Positions 1-7,710 of a stretch of 64,000 nt of DNA are shown here, in pieces. The stretch comes from an uncultured Carboxylicivirga sp. (lineage in GTDB: Bacteria; Bacteroidota; Bacteroidia; Bacteroidales; Marinilabiliaceae), in the NCBI RefSeq assembly GCF_963668385.1, contig NZ_OY764327.1:2914001-2978000 (forward strand), given 5' to 3'. Below the pieces are notes generated by a model. That model did not search any database and was not told the origin of the DNA. It saw only the letters and a list, made by a program, of their open reading frames with translations. The number at the start of each line of letters is the position of its first letter. Position 1 is the first letter of the stretch. Both the position numbers and the translations under genes were made by a program.

Positions 1-157
1 CATTCTCAATTTTTATATGATATCTTCCTACTTGGTTTACAACGGTTATATATTTGTAGTTGTTTTCCCCATAAATAGTATCCCTTTTAATTGATTGTGA
101 TTTTATCACAATCGGAATTGTCATTATAAGAATTAGTAGAGATATTATTTTATTCAT
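1..157 (-). CDS. Secreted protein, N-terminal part (runs off the left edge)
   Basis: An ATG at 157-155 opens a frame that stays open to the window edge (52 codons). It starts with a signal peptide (MNKIISLLILIMTIPIV, then KSQS) and continues with a DTIYGENNYKYITVVN segment. This matches the N-terminus of the gene at 389-1222 (DTVYGEDGFKFITVLN), so the two neighbouring cassettes carry paralogous exported proteins. The cassette ends at the AAC core at 197-199. Function unknown; the rest lies outside the window. Confidence 0.6.
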   Translation of the reverse strand, partial: MNKIISLLILIMTIPIVIKSQSIKRDTIYGENNYKYITVVNQVGRYHIKIEN

Positions 158-196
158 AAGATGGTATCGATGTATTATTGGGTTTTAATAGGTGCT

Positions 197-380
197 AACG
201 GTGGCTAGATGAAGCGATTGGCGATTTAACGAACCAAACCTTCCAAAACTCCTCTGAGCCAAAACTTTTATTTGTTTTTACCTTTTCATTCTAAAGCCAA
301 ATCAAAGATTTGGCGGTGTTCAATTACCCAACCTAATTTCCAAATCCTCTCGAATGCCAATTGCTTTATACTAGCGTGTT
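197..380 (-). repeat. attC-like palindromic repeat, variant type
   Basis: Runs from the AAC core at 197-199 to the GTT core at 378-380. It is longer (184 bp) than the 124-bp family and mostly unrelated in sequence. The outer arms are still complementary: GGCTAGATGAAGCGATTGGC on the left pairs, with mismatches, with GCCAATTGCTTTATACTAGC on the right, as in the 124-bp family where GGATGAAG faces CTTTAT. Flanking bases GGTGC and GCACC complete the inverted core. Confidence 0.7.
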
Positions 381-388
381 AGCACCTG

Positions 389-1222
389 TTATTCATCCTT
401 AAAAGTATATGATTTTATTTCTTCAACAACCTCTTTTTGCCTTAGTTTTCTCTCATTCTTGATTATAAAGTCAATATTATTTGAGGCTTTTCCTATAGTT
501 AATTTTTCGTGCCACAACTTTTCTAGTCCTAATTGAATTTTCTCATGTAGTCCAAAACACCAGCTTTTGTTAGGACTTATCTTTCTGATGAATTCTGGCT
601 TATTCTTTTCTTTTAGAATTATTTCGATATAAAAAACCTCCGATGCTACTGGAGGATTCATGTATACTGCATTTGGGTACTGCATGTATGGCACACTGTT
701 AAAAGCCATGTGGTCATTTAATAGCTCAATGATTTCATATGCTGTTTGTTTTGTAATTGTGTCTGATAGACAATTGATAATATTACGCTTATTATCGCAT
801 CTGAGGCCATAAATAATTCCCTTAGGTTCTTTCTTAATTACATTGTCAAATATTAAATACCGATAATAATTGATAGTATGCCAACTACTCTGCATTTCAT
901 ATGATTCCTTAATATATAAATATTCAAGTTTCTCTGTATTAATTGTATCTCTGCCTTTATATTCCGGTGTTTCCAAAAAGTTATTAATTACAGTATTCAT
1001 ACTATCTTGTTGAAGTTCCCCTAAATACATCTGATATAACAATTCAGCTTGCATAACTGTGGTATCTCCATTCTCGATTACTTTTTGAAAACTACCTTTA
1101 GAATTTAAAACAGTAATAAATTTAAAGCCATCTTCACCATATACTGTATCTGCCTTAATGATTTGTGATATAGAGTAGTTATAGAAGAATAAGCTGAGAA
1201 AGAACAAAAATAATTTGTGCAT
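389..1222 (-). CDS. Secreted protein of unknown function (cassette gene)
   Basis: 277 residues. A signal peptide (residues 1-20, ending YSISQ, a typical Bacteroidota signal-peptidase context) is followed by a soluble domain with no motif I recognise. The N-terminal region resembles the partial gene at 1-157. The cassette is bounded by TTAGCACC (379-386) and its complement GGTGCTAA (1257-1263). The stop codon lies about 10 bp from the repeat core, as expected for a cassette gene whose 3' end faces its attC. Real gene by length, signal peptide and context; function unknown. Confidence 0.8.
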   Translation of the reverse strand: MHKLFLFFLSLFFYNYSISQIIKADTVYGEDGFKFITVLNSKGSFQKVIENGDTTVMQAELLYQMYLGELQQDSMNTVINNFLETPEYKGRDTINTEKLEYLYIKESYEMQSSWHTINYYRYLIFDNVIKKEPKGIIYGLRCDNKRNIINCLSDTITKQTAYEIIELLNDHMAFNSVPYMQYPNAVYMNPPVASEVFYIEIILKEKNKPEFIRKISPNKSWCFGLHEKIQLGLEKLWHEKLTIGKASNNIDFIIKNERKLRQKEVVEEIKSYTFKDE

Positions 1223-1261
1223 TTAATATATTATAGTTGGTTGTATTTTTTAATAGGTGCT

Positions 1262-1385
1262 AACGTTTGCTGGATGAAGTCGTGGCGCATTAGTCGTGGT
1301 GTCGTGTCACCCGTTAGGGGGACTAAGACGGTAGACTAAGGTGTCAGGACGAGGCGAACGAGCCATGCTTTATTTCCAGCGTGTT
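1262..1385 (-). repeat. attC-like repeat, 124-bp family, copy 1
   Basis: First of sixteen near-identical copies. On the plus strand it reads AACGTTTGCTGG, then an imperfect palindrome (GTGGCGC facing GCGCCAT, TTAGTC facing GACTAA), then CCAGCGTGTT. Read on the minus strand, in the direction of the genes, this is R''-like ...AAC, spacer ACG, L'' CTGG, a long variable stem, L' CCAG, spacer CAAAC, R'-like GTT. That is the layout of an integron attC site with a gene stop just upstream. This copy has the GCGAACGAGCC variant near its right arm. Confidence 0.85.
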
Positions 1386-1718
1386 GCAGCTTGTTGTTTA
1401 TTGCTCCAAGTGTAGCAAAAGTTATTTTTATTATTTTCTAAGTCCTTACTCAAAAGCTATTTGTCCCAATACGATTTGTCAATCAAACTCCTAAAAAAAA
1501 TGCTTGTCAAAGAGTCAAATCTTTTTGCCGGTCACGATAAATGAAAGTCCTGGTTTGAGCGCTTTGTAAATCTTATATTTTGTTCACGTTTGAAAATCAA
1601 TTCCAAAAAGCACACAAGCAAGTCAAATTAATAGTTTCAAGTTCAGTGAATCTTTCAAAACCCAATAGCTAAACATACAAATTAAGCAACACTTCGTTAA
1701 CTCACCGCAATAAGCTGC
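1386..1718. other. Cassette with no convincing gene, family A
   Basis: Cassette bounded by TTGCAGCTTG and its complement AAGCTGCAA. No ORF of useful length. It is clearly homologous along most of its length to the cassette at 58313-58647; both contain GTCCCAATACGATTTGTC and ATTTTGTTCACGTTTGAAAA. Both can encode a 17-codon minus-strand peptide (MFSYWVLK here, MFRYWFLK there), but most differences in it change amino acids, so coding is doubtful. A small RNA or regulatory cassette is equally possible. Confidence 0.55.
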
Positions 1719-1841
1719 AACGTTTGCTGGATGAAGTCGTGGCGCGTTAGTCGTGGTGTCGTGTCACCCGCTAGGGGGACTAAGACGGTAGACTAAAGTG
1801 TCAGGACGAGCAAACCGAGCCATGCTTTATGCCAGCGTGTT
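1719..1841 (-). repeat. attC-like repeat, 124-bp family, copy 2
   Basis: AAC core at 1719-1721, GTT core at 1839-1841. Near-identical to the other copies. The right arm reads CTTTATGCCAG instead of CTTTATTTCCAG, and the stem variant is CAAACCGAGCC. Confidence 0.85.
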
Positions 1842-1854
1842 GTGCTTTCGTGCT

Positions 1855-2001
1855 TTATTTTTTTTCTAATTCCTTTTCTATGTTTTTTAAACGAGTGTCT
1901 ATTGATTGCATTCCACTGATAACTTCATTAAATCCTTTTTTCAATATAATCGCAATTCCTCCGCCGAAAACAATAATTGCTATTAGTATAAATAATTCCA
2001 T
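1855..2001 (-). CDS. Small membrane protein, 48 residues (cassette gene)
   Basis: ATG at 2001-1999, TAA at 1857-1855. One hydrophobic N-terminal segment (MELFILIAIIVFGGGIAIIL) is followed by a charged helix with heptad-like spacing (MQSIDTRLKNIEKELEKK), so a single-pass membrane anchor with a short coiled coil. The stop codon is 14 bp from the attC-like core, the usual place for a cassette gene. It shares the cassette with the gene at 2058-2408. Function unknown; shape alone allows a holin-like, toxin-like or immunity-like role but does not decide. Confidence 0.6.
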   Translation of the reverse strand: MELFILIAIIVFGGGIAIILKKGFNEVISGMQSIDTRLKNIEKELEKK

Positions 2002-2057
2002 AATTTATGTTCTTGTTAGTTTTTAATTAATTCAATGAGTTAATTATAAAAATGGTT

Positions 2058-2408
2058 TTACCATTCAATATGCTCAGTATGTTTATCTTCTATATAATTT
2101 CCAAAGTCGTTTCGCTTTGAAAAATGCAGCGTATCAATATTTAATTCCCATATTGCAGATTTTTCACTCCACGGGTCAGTCAGAATCTCGATGACGTTCT
2201 CCGATTTCAACCTAATGTCATGAATCCATTTTAATTCGTCATGCTCAATTCGTTTTATTTGTTTGTTTTTTCTCTTACTGGCTCGCCAAACTGTTAAATG
2301 TTCGCCTGCTATAATTGCCCAATCATTCTTTTTACTAATCAGTCCGCAATTGGGGTTTCCATAGAAATCGTCAAACATTAGTTCTTTTCCCGATTGCTTC
2401 TCAATCAA
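2058..2408 (-). CDS. Hypothetical protein, probably 5'-truncated or frameshifted
   Basis: About 116 residues if translation begins at the TTG at 2408-2406. There is no ATG upstream in frame before a TAG. A nearby ATG (about 2420) in another frame reaches a stop after three codons, so the true N-terminus may have been lost to a frameshift. The body (GKELMFDDFYGNPNCGLISK, then WAIIAGEHLTVW) looks like a compact soluble domain of the kind seen in immunity proteins, but I cannot assign a family. It lies in the cassette TTGTGCTT...AAGCACAA. Confidence 0.45.
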   Translation of the reverse strand: MIEKQSGKELMFDDFYGNPNCGLISKKNDWAIIAGEHLTVWRASKRKNKQIKRIEHDELKWIHDIRLKSENVIEILTDPWSEKSAIWELNIDTLHFSKRNDFGNYIEDKHTEHIEW

Positions 2409-2500
2409 GTACGCATTTTCGAACTAATGTTCAATTTTCAAACTGTCAGTTTTAAATAATACGGTCATAATTTGCATTGCGGTTTTTCAGCATGAAGCAC

Positions 2501-2624
2501 AACGGTTGCTGGATGAAGTCGTGGCGCATTAGTCGTGGTGTCGTGTCACCCGATAGGGGGACTAAGACGGTAGACTAAGGTGTCAGGACGAGCAAAGCGC
2601 GCCATGCTTTATTTCCAGCGTGTT
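2501..2624 (-). repeat. attC-like repeat, 124-bp family, copy 3
   Basis: AAC at 2501-2503, GTT at 2622-2624. Left arm reads AACGGTTGCTGG rather than AACGTTTGCTGG. Middle haplotype is the GACGGTAGACTAAGGTGTC type. Confidence 0.85.
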
Positions 2625-2689
2625 GCCACCCGTTATTTCTTAATTTTATATAAATATTCAATCTTGTTAATGTCAAGATAATATTTGTC

Positions 2690-3125
2690 AGTTTCAGGTA
2701 TTCTGCTGTCACTGTCAGGTATGTATCTGTCAGTCTCAGGTACGCCACTGTCACTGTCAGGTATGTATCTGTCAGTCTCAGGTATTCTGCTGTCACTGTC
2801 AGGTATGCATCTGTCAGTCTCAGGTACGCCACTGTCACTGTCAGGTATGCATCTGTCAGTCTCAGGTACGCTGCTGTCACTGTCAGGTATGCATCTGCCA
2901 GTCTCAAGTACGCCACTGTCACTGCCAGGTATGCATCTGTCAGTCTCAGGTACGCTGCTGTCACTGTCAGGTATGAATCTGCTAGTCTCAGGTACGCTAC
3001 TGTCACTGTCAGGTATGCATCTGTCAGTTTCAGGTACACTGCTGTCACTGTCAGGTATGTATCTGTCAGTTTCAGGTATGCTGCTGTCACTATCAGGTAT
3101 GCATCTATTAGTCTCAGTTATGCTA
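2690..3125. repeat. 42-bp tandem repeat (minisatellite) filling a cassette
   Basis: About ten copies of a 42-bp unit made of two related 21-bp halves, TCAGGTATGCATCTGTCAGT and TCAGGTACGCTGCTGTCACTG-like. Because 21 is a multiple of three, several frames stay open on both strands (YLRLTDAYLTVTV on minus, LSVSGTLLSLSG on plus). Neither frame has a convincing start: both begin inside the repeat at GTG or TTG, and the minus frame ends inside the flanking attC. I therefore annotate a repeat, not a protein, though a repetitive adhesin-like peptide is not excluded. Cassette flanks are TTGCCACCCG and GGGTGGCAA. Confidence 0.75.
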
Positions 3126-3218
3126 CCGTTACAGTCTGAATTGTATCAGCTTATCAGTAGTTTGTTACGTTTGTTTTATGAAAACAAAATTAGTGTCACA
3201 GATGCTCTAATGGGTGGC

Positions 3219-3342
3219 AACGTTTGCTGGATGAAGTCGTGGCGCGTTAGTCGTGGTGTCGTGTCACCCGCTAGGGGGACTAAGACAGTAGACAAAGGCG
3301 TCAGGACGAGCAACGCGCGCCATGCTTTATTACCAGCGTGTT
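3219..3342 (-). repeat. attC-like repeat, 124-bp family, copy 4
   Basis: AAC at 3219-3221, GTT at 3340-3342. Middle haplotype is the GACAGTAGACAAAGGCGTC type. Right arm reads CTTTATTACCAG. Stem variant CAACGCGCGCC. Confidence 0.85.
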
Positions 3343-3760
3343 ACCGCCTGTTTATTTTGCTTGTATTTAACTTATCGTTAATAATATCAGGTCAATTCCA
3401 AATATTATAGTGTCAGAATTGATAAAAGTCCTATGAATTAATGCACACTTCGTGTCCCTTAGTCCCAAAATAGGTTAGGTTGTTGGTCAGGCTAAATTTA
3501 ACAAAAAAACACACTTTTGAAATTCTATTTTTGATTATGGTCATTAATTTAAAGTCTGTCTAGATTTGATAATGGGAGAGAAGATGTATTAAAAGTCCTG
3601 AAATATAGTTGCTCAAAATGTCATTTATTAAAATTTCAATTTACTTGAAGTCAGAAAATAACGACAGAAGGTTAATCAAGTTGAACTATTCTAAGCGAAG
3701 TCTGAATTGTAAGTTTTTATTGGCGTTATGTTTTTGGTACGTTTTGCCTAAATAGGCGGT

Positions 3761-3884
3761 AACGTTTGCTGGATGAAGTCGTGGCGCGTTAGTCGTGGTG
3801 TCGTGTCACCCGATAGGGGGACTAAGACAGTAGACAAAGGCGTCAGGACGAGCAACGCGCGCCATGCTTTATTTCCAGCGTGTT
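3761..3884 (-). repeat. attC-like repeat, 124-bp family, copy 5
   Basis: AAC at 3761-3763, GTT at 3882-3884. Same middle haplotype as copy 4 (GACAGTAGACAAAGGCGTC) but with the GATAGGGGG loop variant. Confidence 0.85.
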
Positions 3885-4302
3885 ACCGCCTGTTTATTTT
3901 GCTTGTATTTAGCTTATCGTTAATAATATCAGGTCAATTCCAAATATTATAGTGTCAGAATTGATAAAAGTCCTATGAATTAATGCACACTTCGTGTCCC
4001 TTAGTCCCAAAATAGGTTAGGTTGTTGGTCAGGCTAAATTTAACAAAAAAACACACTTTTGAAATTCTATTTTTGATTATGGTCATTAATTTAAAGTCTG
4101 TCTAGATTTGATAATGGGAGAGAAGATGTATTAAAAGTCCTGAAATATAGTTGCTCAAAATGTCATTTATTAAAATTTCAATTTACTTGAAGTCAGAAAG
4201 TAACGACAGAAGGTTAATCAAGTTGAACTATTCTAAGCGAAGTCTGAATTGTAAGTTTTTATTGGCGTTATGTTTTTGGTACGTTTTGCCTAAATAGGCG
4301 GT

Positions 4303-4426
4303 AACGTTTACTGGATGAAGTCGTGGCGCGTTAGTCGTGGTGTCGTGTCACCCGTTAGGGGGACTAAGACGGTAGACTAAGGTGTCAGGACGAGCAAAGC
4401 GCGCCATGCTTTATTTCCAGTGGGTT
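4303..4426 (-). repeat. attC-like repeat, 124-bp family, copy 6
   Basis: AAC at 4303-4305. Left arm reads AACGTTTACTGG and right arm CCAGTGGGTT instead of CCAGCGTGTT, so both arms carry a substitution next to the core. It has the other middle haplotype (GACGGTAGACTAAGGTGTC) although it follows a duplicated cassette. Confidence 0.85.
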
Positions 4427-4428
4427 AG

Positions 4429-4992
4429 CTACCGTTTTTTATTTATTCTATCTGATTTTCCTTTTCTTAGCTCTATTTCATTACCATTCAAGTCATATGT
4501 TTTGATATCAAAAATCATCTGCTTGATACTCGTTAGCGTGTCATGATTAAAAATAAGTCTCCTATTTTCAATAACCTTGGAAAATGTTGTATCTGTCTTA
4601 AACTTTAATAATCTAGTGTAAATATCAATTGAATCAGATTGATATGAAGTTAGAGAAACTGAGTCAAATTGATTTGGACAATCGCATTTCCATTTTTGTT
4701 CAAATTCCTCGATTTTAGTTTGTTGATTTACAGAATCAGATAACCACATAAGTTCTAATGTAGTCTTAAGTTGATTTGAATTATATTCTATTGAATCTAA
4801 ATCTGATATATCAATAGGAAAGGCCTGATTTCTGATTCTAAAATCAATTATTTTTGCTGTAAGTATCTTTTTACATGAGTCTTGCTGCACATATTGAATT
4901 ATTCATGAACTTATGTCTTTAAACAGCGGTTCAAGCAACGCTCCGCAACTTGTCATCATTACAACTAAAAATAAGGTTATAAATACTCTCAT
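4429..4992 (-). pseudogene. Lipoprotein gene interrupted by an in-frame TGA
   Basis: Reading from the ATG at 4992-4990 gives a lipoprotein signal sequence (MRVFITLFLVVMMTSCGALL, lipobox MTSC). Codon 30 is TGA (4905-4903). The same frame then continues without a further stop to 4429, giving 188 codons in all. Downstream, a 153-residue frame could start at GTG 4890. The simplest reading is a lipoprotein gene with one nonsense mutation; a base error in the sequence is possible. The cassette is TTAGCTACC...GGTAGCTAA. Function unknown. Confidence 0.65.
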
Positions 4993-5022
4993 TAATGATT
5001 CTGCATTTTTTGAATGGTAGCT

Positions 5023-5146
5023 AACGTTTGCTGGATGAAGTCGTGGCGCATTAGTCGCGGTGTCGTGTCACCCGATAGGGATGACATGACATAAGACAAA
5101 GGCGTCAGGACGAGCAATGCGCGCCATGCTTTATTTCCAGCGTGTT
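5023..5146 (-). repeat. attC-like repeat, 124-bp family, copy 7 (variant loop)
   Basis: AAC at 5023-5025, GTT at 5144-5146. The loop differs from the consensus: GATAGGGATGACATGACATAAGAC replaces the usual GGGGGACTAAGAC segment, while both arms are conserved. Confidence 0.85.
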
Positions 5147-5645
5147 AGCGGTTGTTATTTATTATCTTTCCTTCTGTATTAATTACAAATTCAAACTGTT
5201 TGGTTTCGGATTTCCATTGAGTATAATCTCCCCAGTCTCTTGATGCTGAATAAATAGAACTTGTAATTTTTCCTTTATTAATAGATGCTTTTCCTGTCTG
5301 AATTCCATGTTCCCATTGTGAGTTAGAGAATAATGGTTTACAGTCAATCACTTTACATTCTTTTATTACATAAAGCATGAGAGAAATACTTTCTCCTTCG
5401 TTCATTATTAAGCAAAGCAATTCTTTGTCTTGATATTTGGAATATGAATGTAAAAATAGTCCGCTTTGATTGTATTGGACAATTTTCTTAATAACTGAGT
5501 CTGCTTCTATTTTATTAAATCCATTCTCAATGATAATTGTGTCTGAATGAGTGAATGGATAATTGTATTCTTCTAAACTACAGTTTTGTGAATAAGCACA
5601 AAAAGGTAAAGTCAGAACTATAAAAAGTAGGAGTTCCTTTCTCAT
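5145..5645 (-). CDS. Secreted protein of unknown function (cassette gene)
   Basis: 166 residues with a signal peptide (MRKELLLFIVLTLPFCAYSQ). The mature part contains several aromatic and charged stretches but no motif I recognise. The TAA stop is formed by the cassette core itself (TTA at 5145-5147 on the plus strand), so gene and recombination site overlap by two bases. Cassette flanks TTAGCGGTTGTTATT and AATAACCGCTAA match well. Function unknown. Confidence 0.75.
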   Translation of the reverse strand: MRKELLLFIVLTLPFCAYSQNCSLEEYNYPFTHSDTIIIENGFNKIEADSVIKKIVQYNQSGLFLHSYSKYQDKELLCLIMNEGESISLMLYVIKECKVIDCKPLFSNSQWEHGIQTGKASINKGKITSSIYSASRDWGDYTQWKSETKQFEFVINTEGKIINNNR

Positions 5646-5669
5646 TTAGTGTTTTTTTTAATAACCGCT

Positions 5670-5794
5670 AACGGTTTGCTGGATGAAGTCGTGGCGAATT
5701 GGTCGTGGTGTCGTGTCACCCGATAGGGTAGACAGGACGCTAGACAAAGGCGTCAGGACGAGGTAAACGAGCCATGCTTTATTTCCAGCGTGTT
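5670..5794 (-). repeat. attC-like repeat, 124-bp family, copy 8 (variant loop)
   Basis: AAC at 5670-5672, GTT at 5792-5794. Loop reads GATAGGGTAGACAGGACGCTAGAC, and the left stem has GTGGCGAATTGG. The arms are unchanged. Confidence 0.85.
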
Positions 5795-5806
5795 AGTAGC
5801 TGTTAT

Positions 5807-6469
5807 TTATCTACGTTTTATAAATCCATATATTATTGAAGCGATAATCGATGTCACTAGTCCTGATACAAAACCAATCAGCCTTTCTGTCCACCTATTT
5901 TGCCTATTCCTTTTCTCTTGGGCGCTAAAAATGGCTTCTACTATTTTTTGATCAGATTTCACAATAGGTAAAAGTTCATCTCTTTTTTGTTCTAAGTCTT
6001 TTATTCTTTCTTCTGTTTGCAATATCGCTTGCTTTTGATAATCCACAAATTTGAGCAAGTCTTTCAAACTAGACTCTACTAATTCCAAATCATTAATTCG
6101 TTTATTCAAATTCTCACTCTCGGATTTTGCTTGTGTTATTTGACGTTCTGATTTATTGCTAAAATATACTAAAGTAGAAATCAATCCGAGAAAGAAAATT
6201 ATTGTAATTGTCAATGTTAATATTTTATTTTTCACATATGACTGAAACCAAAAGTCAATCAGATAATTAGATCCTAAGCTAGTAAACTGGTCAAGTGTAT
6301 CATAAACACTCTCAATTGGTTCTATTTTACAAATCTCAAGTATTAGAGCTTTTGAATCAAGATTATAATAATTCTCTATATTCAATTCTTTAGCTAAATA
6401 TCTTAGCTCTTTTGTAGTAAATATTTGTAATCTATTCTCAAGTTTTAATGTTATAGACTTATCTTTCAT
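5807..6469 (-). CDS. Two-segment membrane protein with coiled coil (cassette gene)
   Basis: 220 residues. N-terminal soluble region (about 1-75) contains a SAP-like helix pair (FTTKELRYLAKELNIENYYN). A membrane segment at about 82-104 (ILTLTITIIFFLGLISTLVYF) is followed by a long charged coiled coil (about 108-185) and a second C-terminal membrane segment (about 196-216). The layout suggests a membrane protein with a coiled-coil stalk. Cassette flanks TTAGTAGC and GCTACTAA. The family is not recognised. Confidence 0.75.
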   Translation of the reverse strand: MKDKSITLKLENRLQIFTTKELRYLAKELNIENYYNLDSKALILEICKIEPIESVYDTLDQFTSLGSNYLIDFWFQSYVKNKILTLTITIIFFLGLISTLVYFSNKSERQITQAKSESENLNKRINDLELVESSLKDLLKFVDYQKQAILQTEERIKDLEQKRDELLPIVKSDQKIVEAIFSAQEKRNRQNRWTERLIGFVSGLVTSIIASIIYGFIKRR

Positions 6470-6492
6470 GTCTGGGGTTTATTATAGCTACT

Positions 6493-6616
6493 AACGTTGG
6501 CTGGATGAAGTCGTGGCGCGTTAGTCGTGGTGTCGTGTCACCCGATTGGGGGACTAAGACGGTAGACTAAGGTGTCAGGACGAGCAAAGCGCGCCATGCT
6601 TTATTTCCAGCGTGTT
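6493..6616 (-). repeat. attC-like repeat, 124-bp family, copy 9
   Basis: AAC at 6493-6495, GTT at 6614-6616. Left arm reads AACGTTGGCTGG; loop GATTGGGGGACTAAGAC; middle haplotype GACGGTAGACTAAGGTGTC. Confidence 0.85.
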
Positions 6617-6624
6617 AGGCGTAG

Positions 6625-7527
6625 TTATTTTTTTATCAATATTTTCGCTATTTCCTGATTCCATTTAGATAATTCACCATCATTTACGTCCATATGTTTA
6701 AGTACTTGAACTGCTTCTAAATGATTATCTTTATTAAGTAATTCATTGACAATTTTATCATATGCTTTTATTTGAGGATGGAAGGAATAACTAATACCTT
6801 CAATTGTAGTCTTATAACCTCTTTTATTAGTAAATTGAAAATCAAATCTTGGAATTCCATCATCTTCAGCTTCCTTCTTTATTAATCCTTCATGAATAGC
6901 ATCAGGAATTAGAATACCAGTTTCATGGTCAAATATTGTTGAAAATATTTCATAAGGTTTACCATTATAATAGCTAACAAAGATTCCCCATTTTTGTGCG
7001 CCTAAATTAATTTTGAATATCTTTCCTTTGAGTGATTTAGGCCTTTCTTTTGCAATGTTTTGGTTTGAAACAATTTTTCCGAGTCTTTTGTAAATTTTTT
7101 CAGATAAATCATCTGCATCTATAAACCAATCTACCGTGTGATTATTCTTTAAAATATTCTTAAAATTCTTTAGACTCAAACTCTTTTCACCAAAATCAAT
7201 GTTACCTGTATTTACTCTACCAGAATTTTCATCTATTAGATAGATCATTATTTCTAATCCTAAATCTTTTGCTTTTTCATATTCTAATTGAGTATATGAT
7301 TTACCAGTAATACTATCAACACTTCCATAGCACATTGAAATAATGCCTATGTATATATCGCTCTTATGAATTTCATCTATACACGTTTGCAAAGGTGTAC
7401 TTTGTCTAGCTCCAAATTCTTCCATGCCTGTAATATCTATATCATAGTTTTGTAAGGCATTCCAGATTCTTTCTCTATGGAGTTTCAAATCACGATATGT
7501 CGAGGATATAAATACAGTTTTTTTCAT
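6625..7527 (-). CDS. DUF4062 domain protein (cassette gene)
   Basis: 300 residues. The N-terminus (KTVFISSTYRDLKLHRERIW, then GARQSTPLQTCIDEI and DIYIGIISMCYGS) matches the DUF4062 pattern FISSTxxDLxxER, a TIR/SLOG-like Rossmann-type domain common in proteins thought to act in conflict or defence. The C-terminal 150 residues form a separate domain I do not recognise. The cassette flanks are the clearest in the array: TTAGGCGTA and TACGCCTAA. A defence effector is a reasonable guess from the domain family, but nothing here shows the partner or trigger. Confidence 0.8.
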   Translation of the reverse strand: MKKTVFISSTYRDLKLHRERIWNALQNYDIDITGMEEFGARQSTPLQTCIDEIHKSDIYIGIISMCYGSVDSITGKSYTQLEYEKAKDLGLEIMIYLIDENSGRVNTGNIDFGEKSLSLKNFKNILKNNHTVDWFIDADDLSEKIYKRLGKIVSNQNIAKERPKSLKGKIFKINLGAQKWGIFVSYYNGKPYEIFSTIFDHETGILIPDAIHEGLIKKEAEDDGIPRFDFQFTNKRGYKTTIEGISYSFHPQIKAYDKIVNELLNKDNHLEAVQVLKHMDVNDGELSKWNQEIAKILIKK

Positions 7528-7570
7528 GTAATTGTAATGTTATCACGGTTAAGGTAGGACAATTACGCCT

Positions 7571-7694
7571 AACGTTTGCTGGATGAAGTCGTGGCGCGTT
7601 AGTCGTGGTGTCGTGTCACCCGATAGGGGGACTAAGACAGTAGACAAAGGCGTCAGGACGAGCAAAGCGCGCCATGCTTTATTTCCAGCGTGTT
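7571..7694 (-). repeat. attC-like repeat, 124-bp family, copy 10
   Basis: AAC at 7571-7573, GTT at 7692-7694. Middle haplotype GACAGTAGACAAAGGCGTC. Last family copy before the 46.8-kb insertion. Confidence 0.85.
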
Positions 7695-7710
7695 GGCAGC
7701 AGTAGTTTAT

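Larger units (their letters stand above)
3343..4426. repeat. 542-bp tandem duplication of a whole cassette plus its attC
   Basis: The cassette at 3343-3760 and its repeat (3761-3884) recur almost identically as 3885-4302 plus 4303-4426, exactly 542 bp apart. Differences are a few substitutions (for example TTTAACTTATC versus TTTAGCTTATC). Neither copy holds a gene I can support; the longest minus-strand frame inside is 37 codons (MTIIKNRISKVCFFVKF...). Cassette flanks are TTACCGCC and GGCGGTAA in both. Confidence 0.85.

Noticed and set aside
1829-2026. Plus-strand 65-codon frame
   Set aside because: Starts inside an attC-like repeat and is antisense to the better 48-residue gene at 1855-2001.
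2685-3410. Plus-strand 241-codon frame rich in LSVSG repeats
   Set aside because: Open only because the 21-bp repeat period preserves frame; starts at TTG in the repeat and runs through an attC-like site.
1262-7694. Regularly recurring repeats as a CRISPR array
   Set aside because: Repeats are about 124 bp, spacing varies from about 330 to 960 bp, the intervals hold genes, and there are no cas genes.
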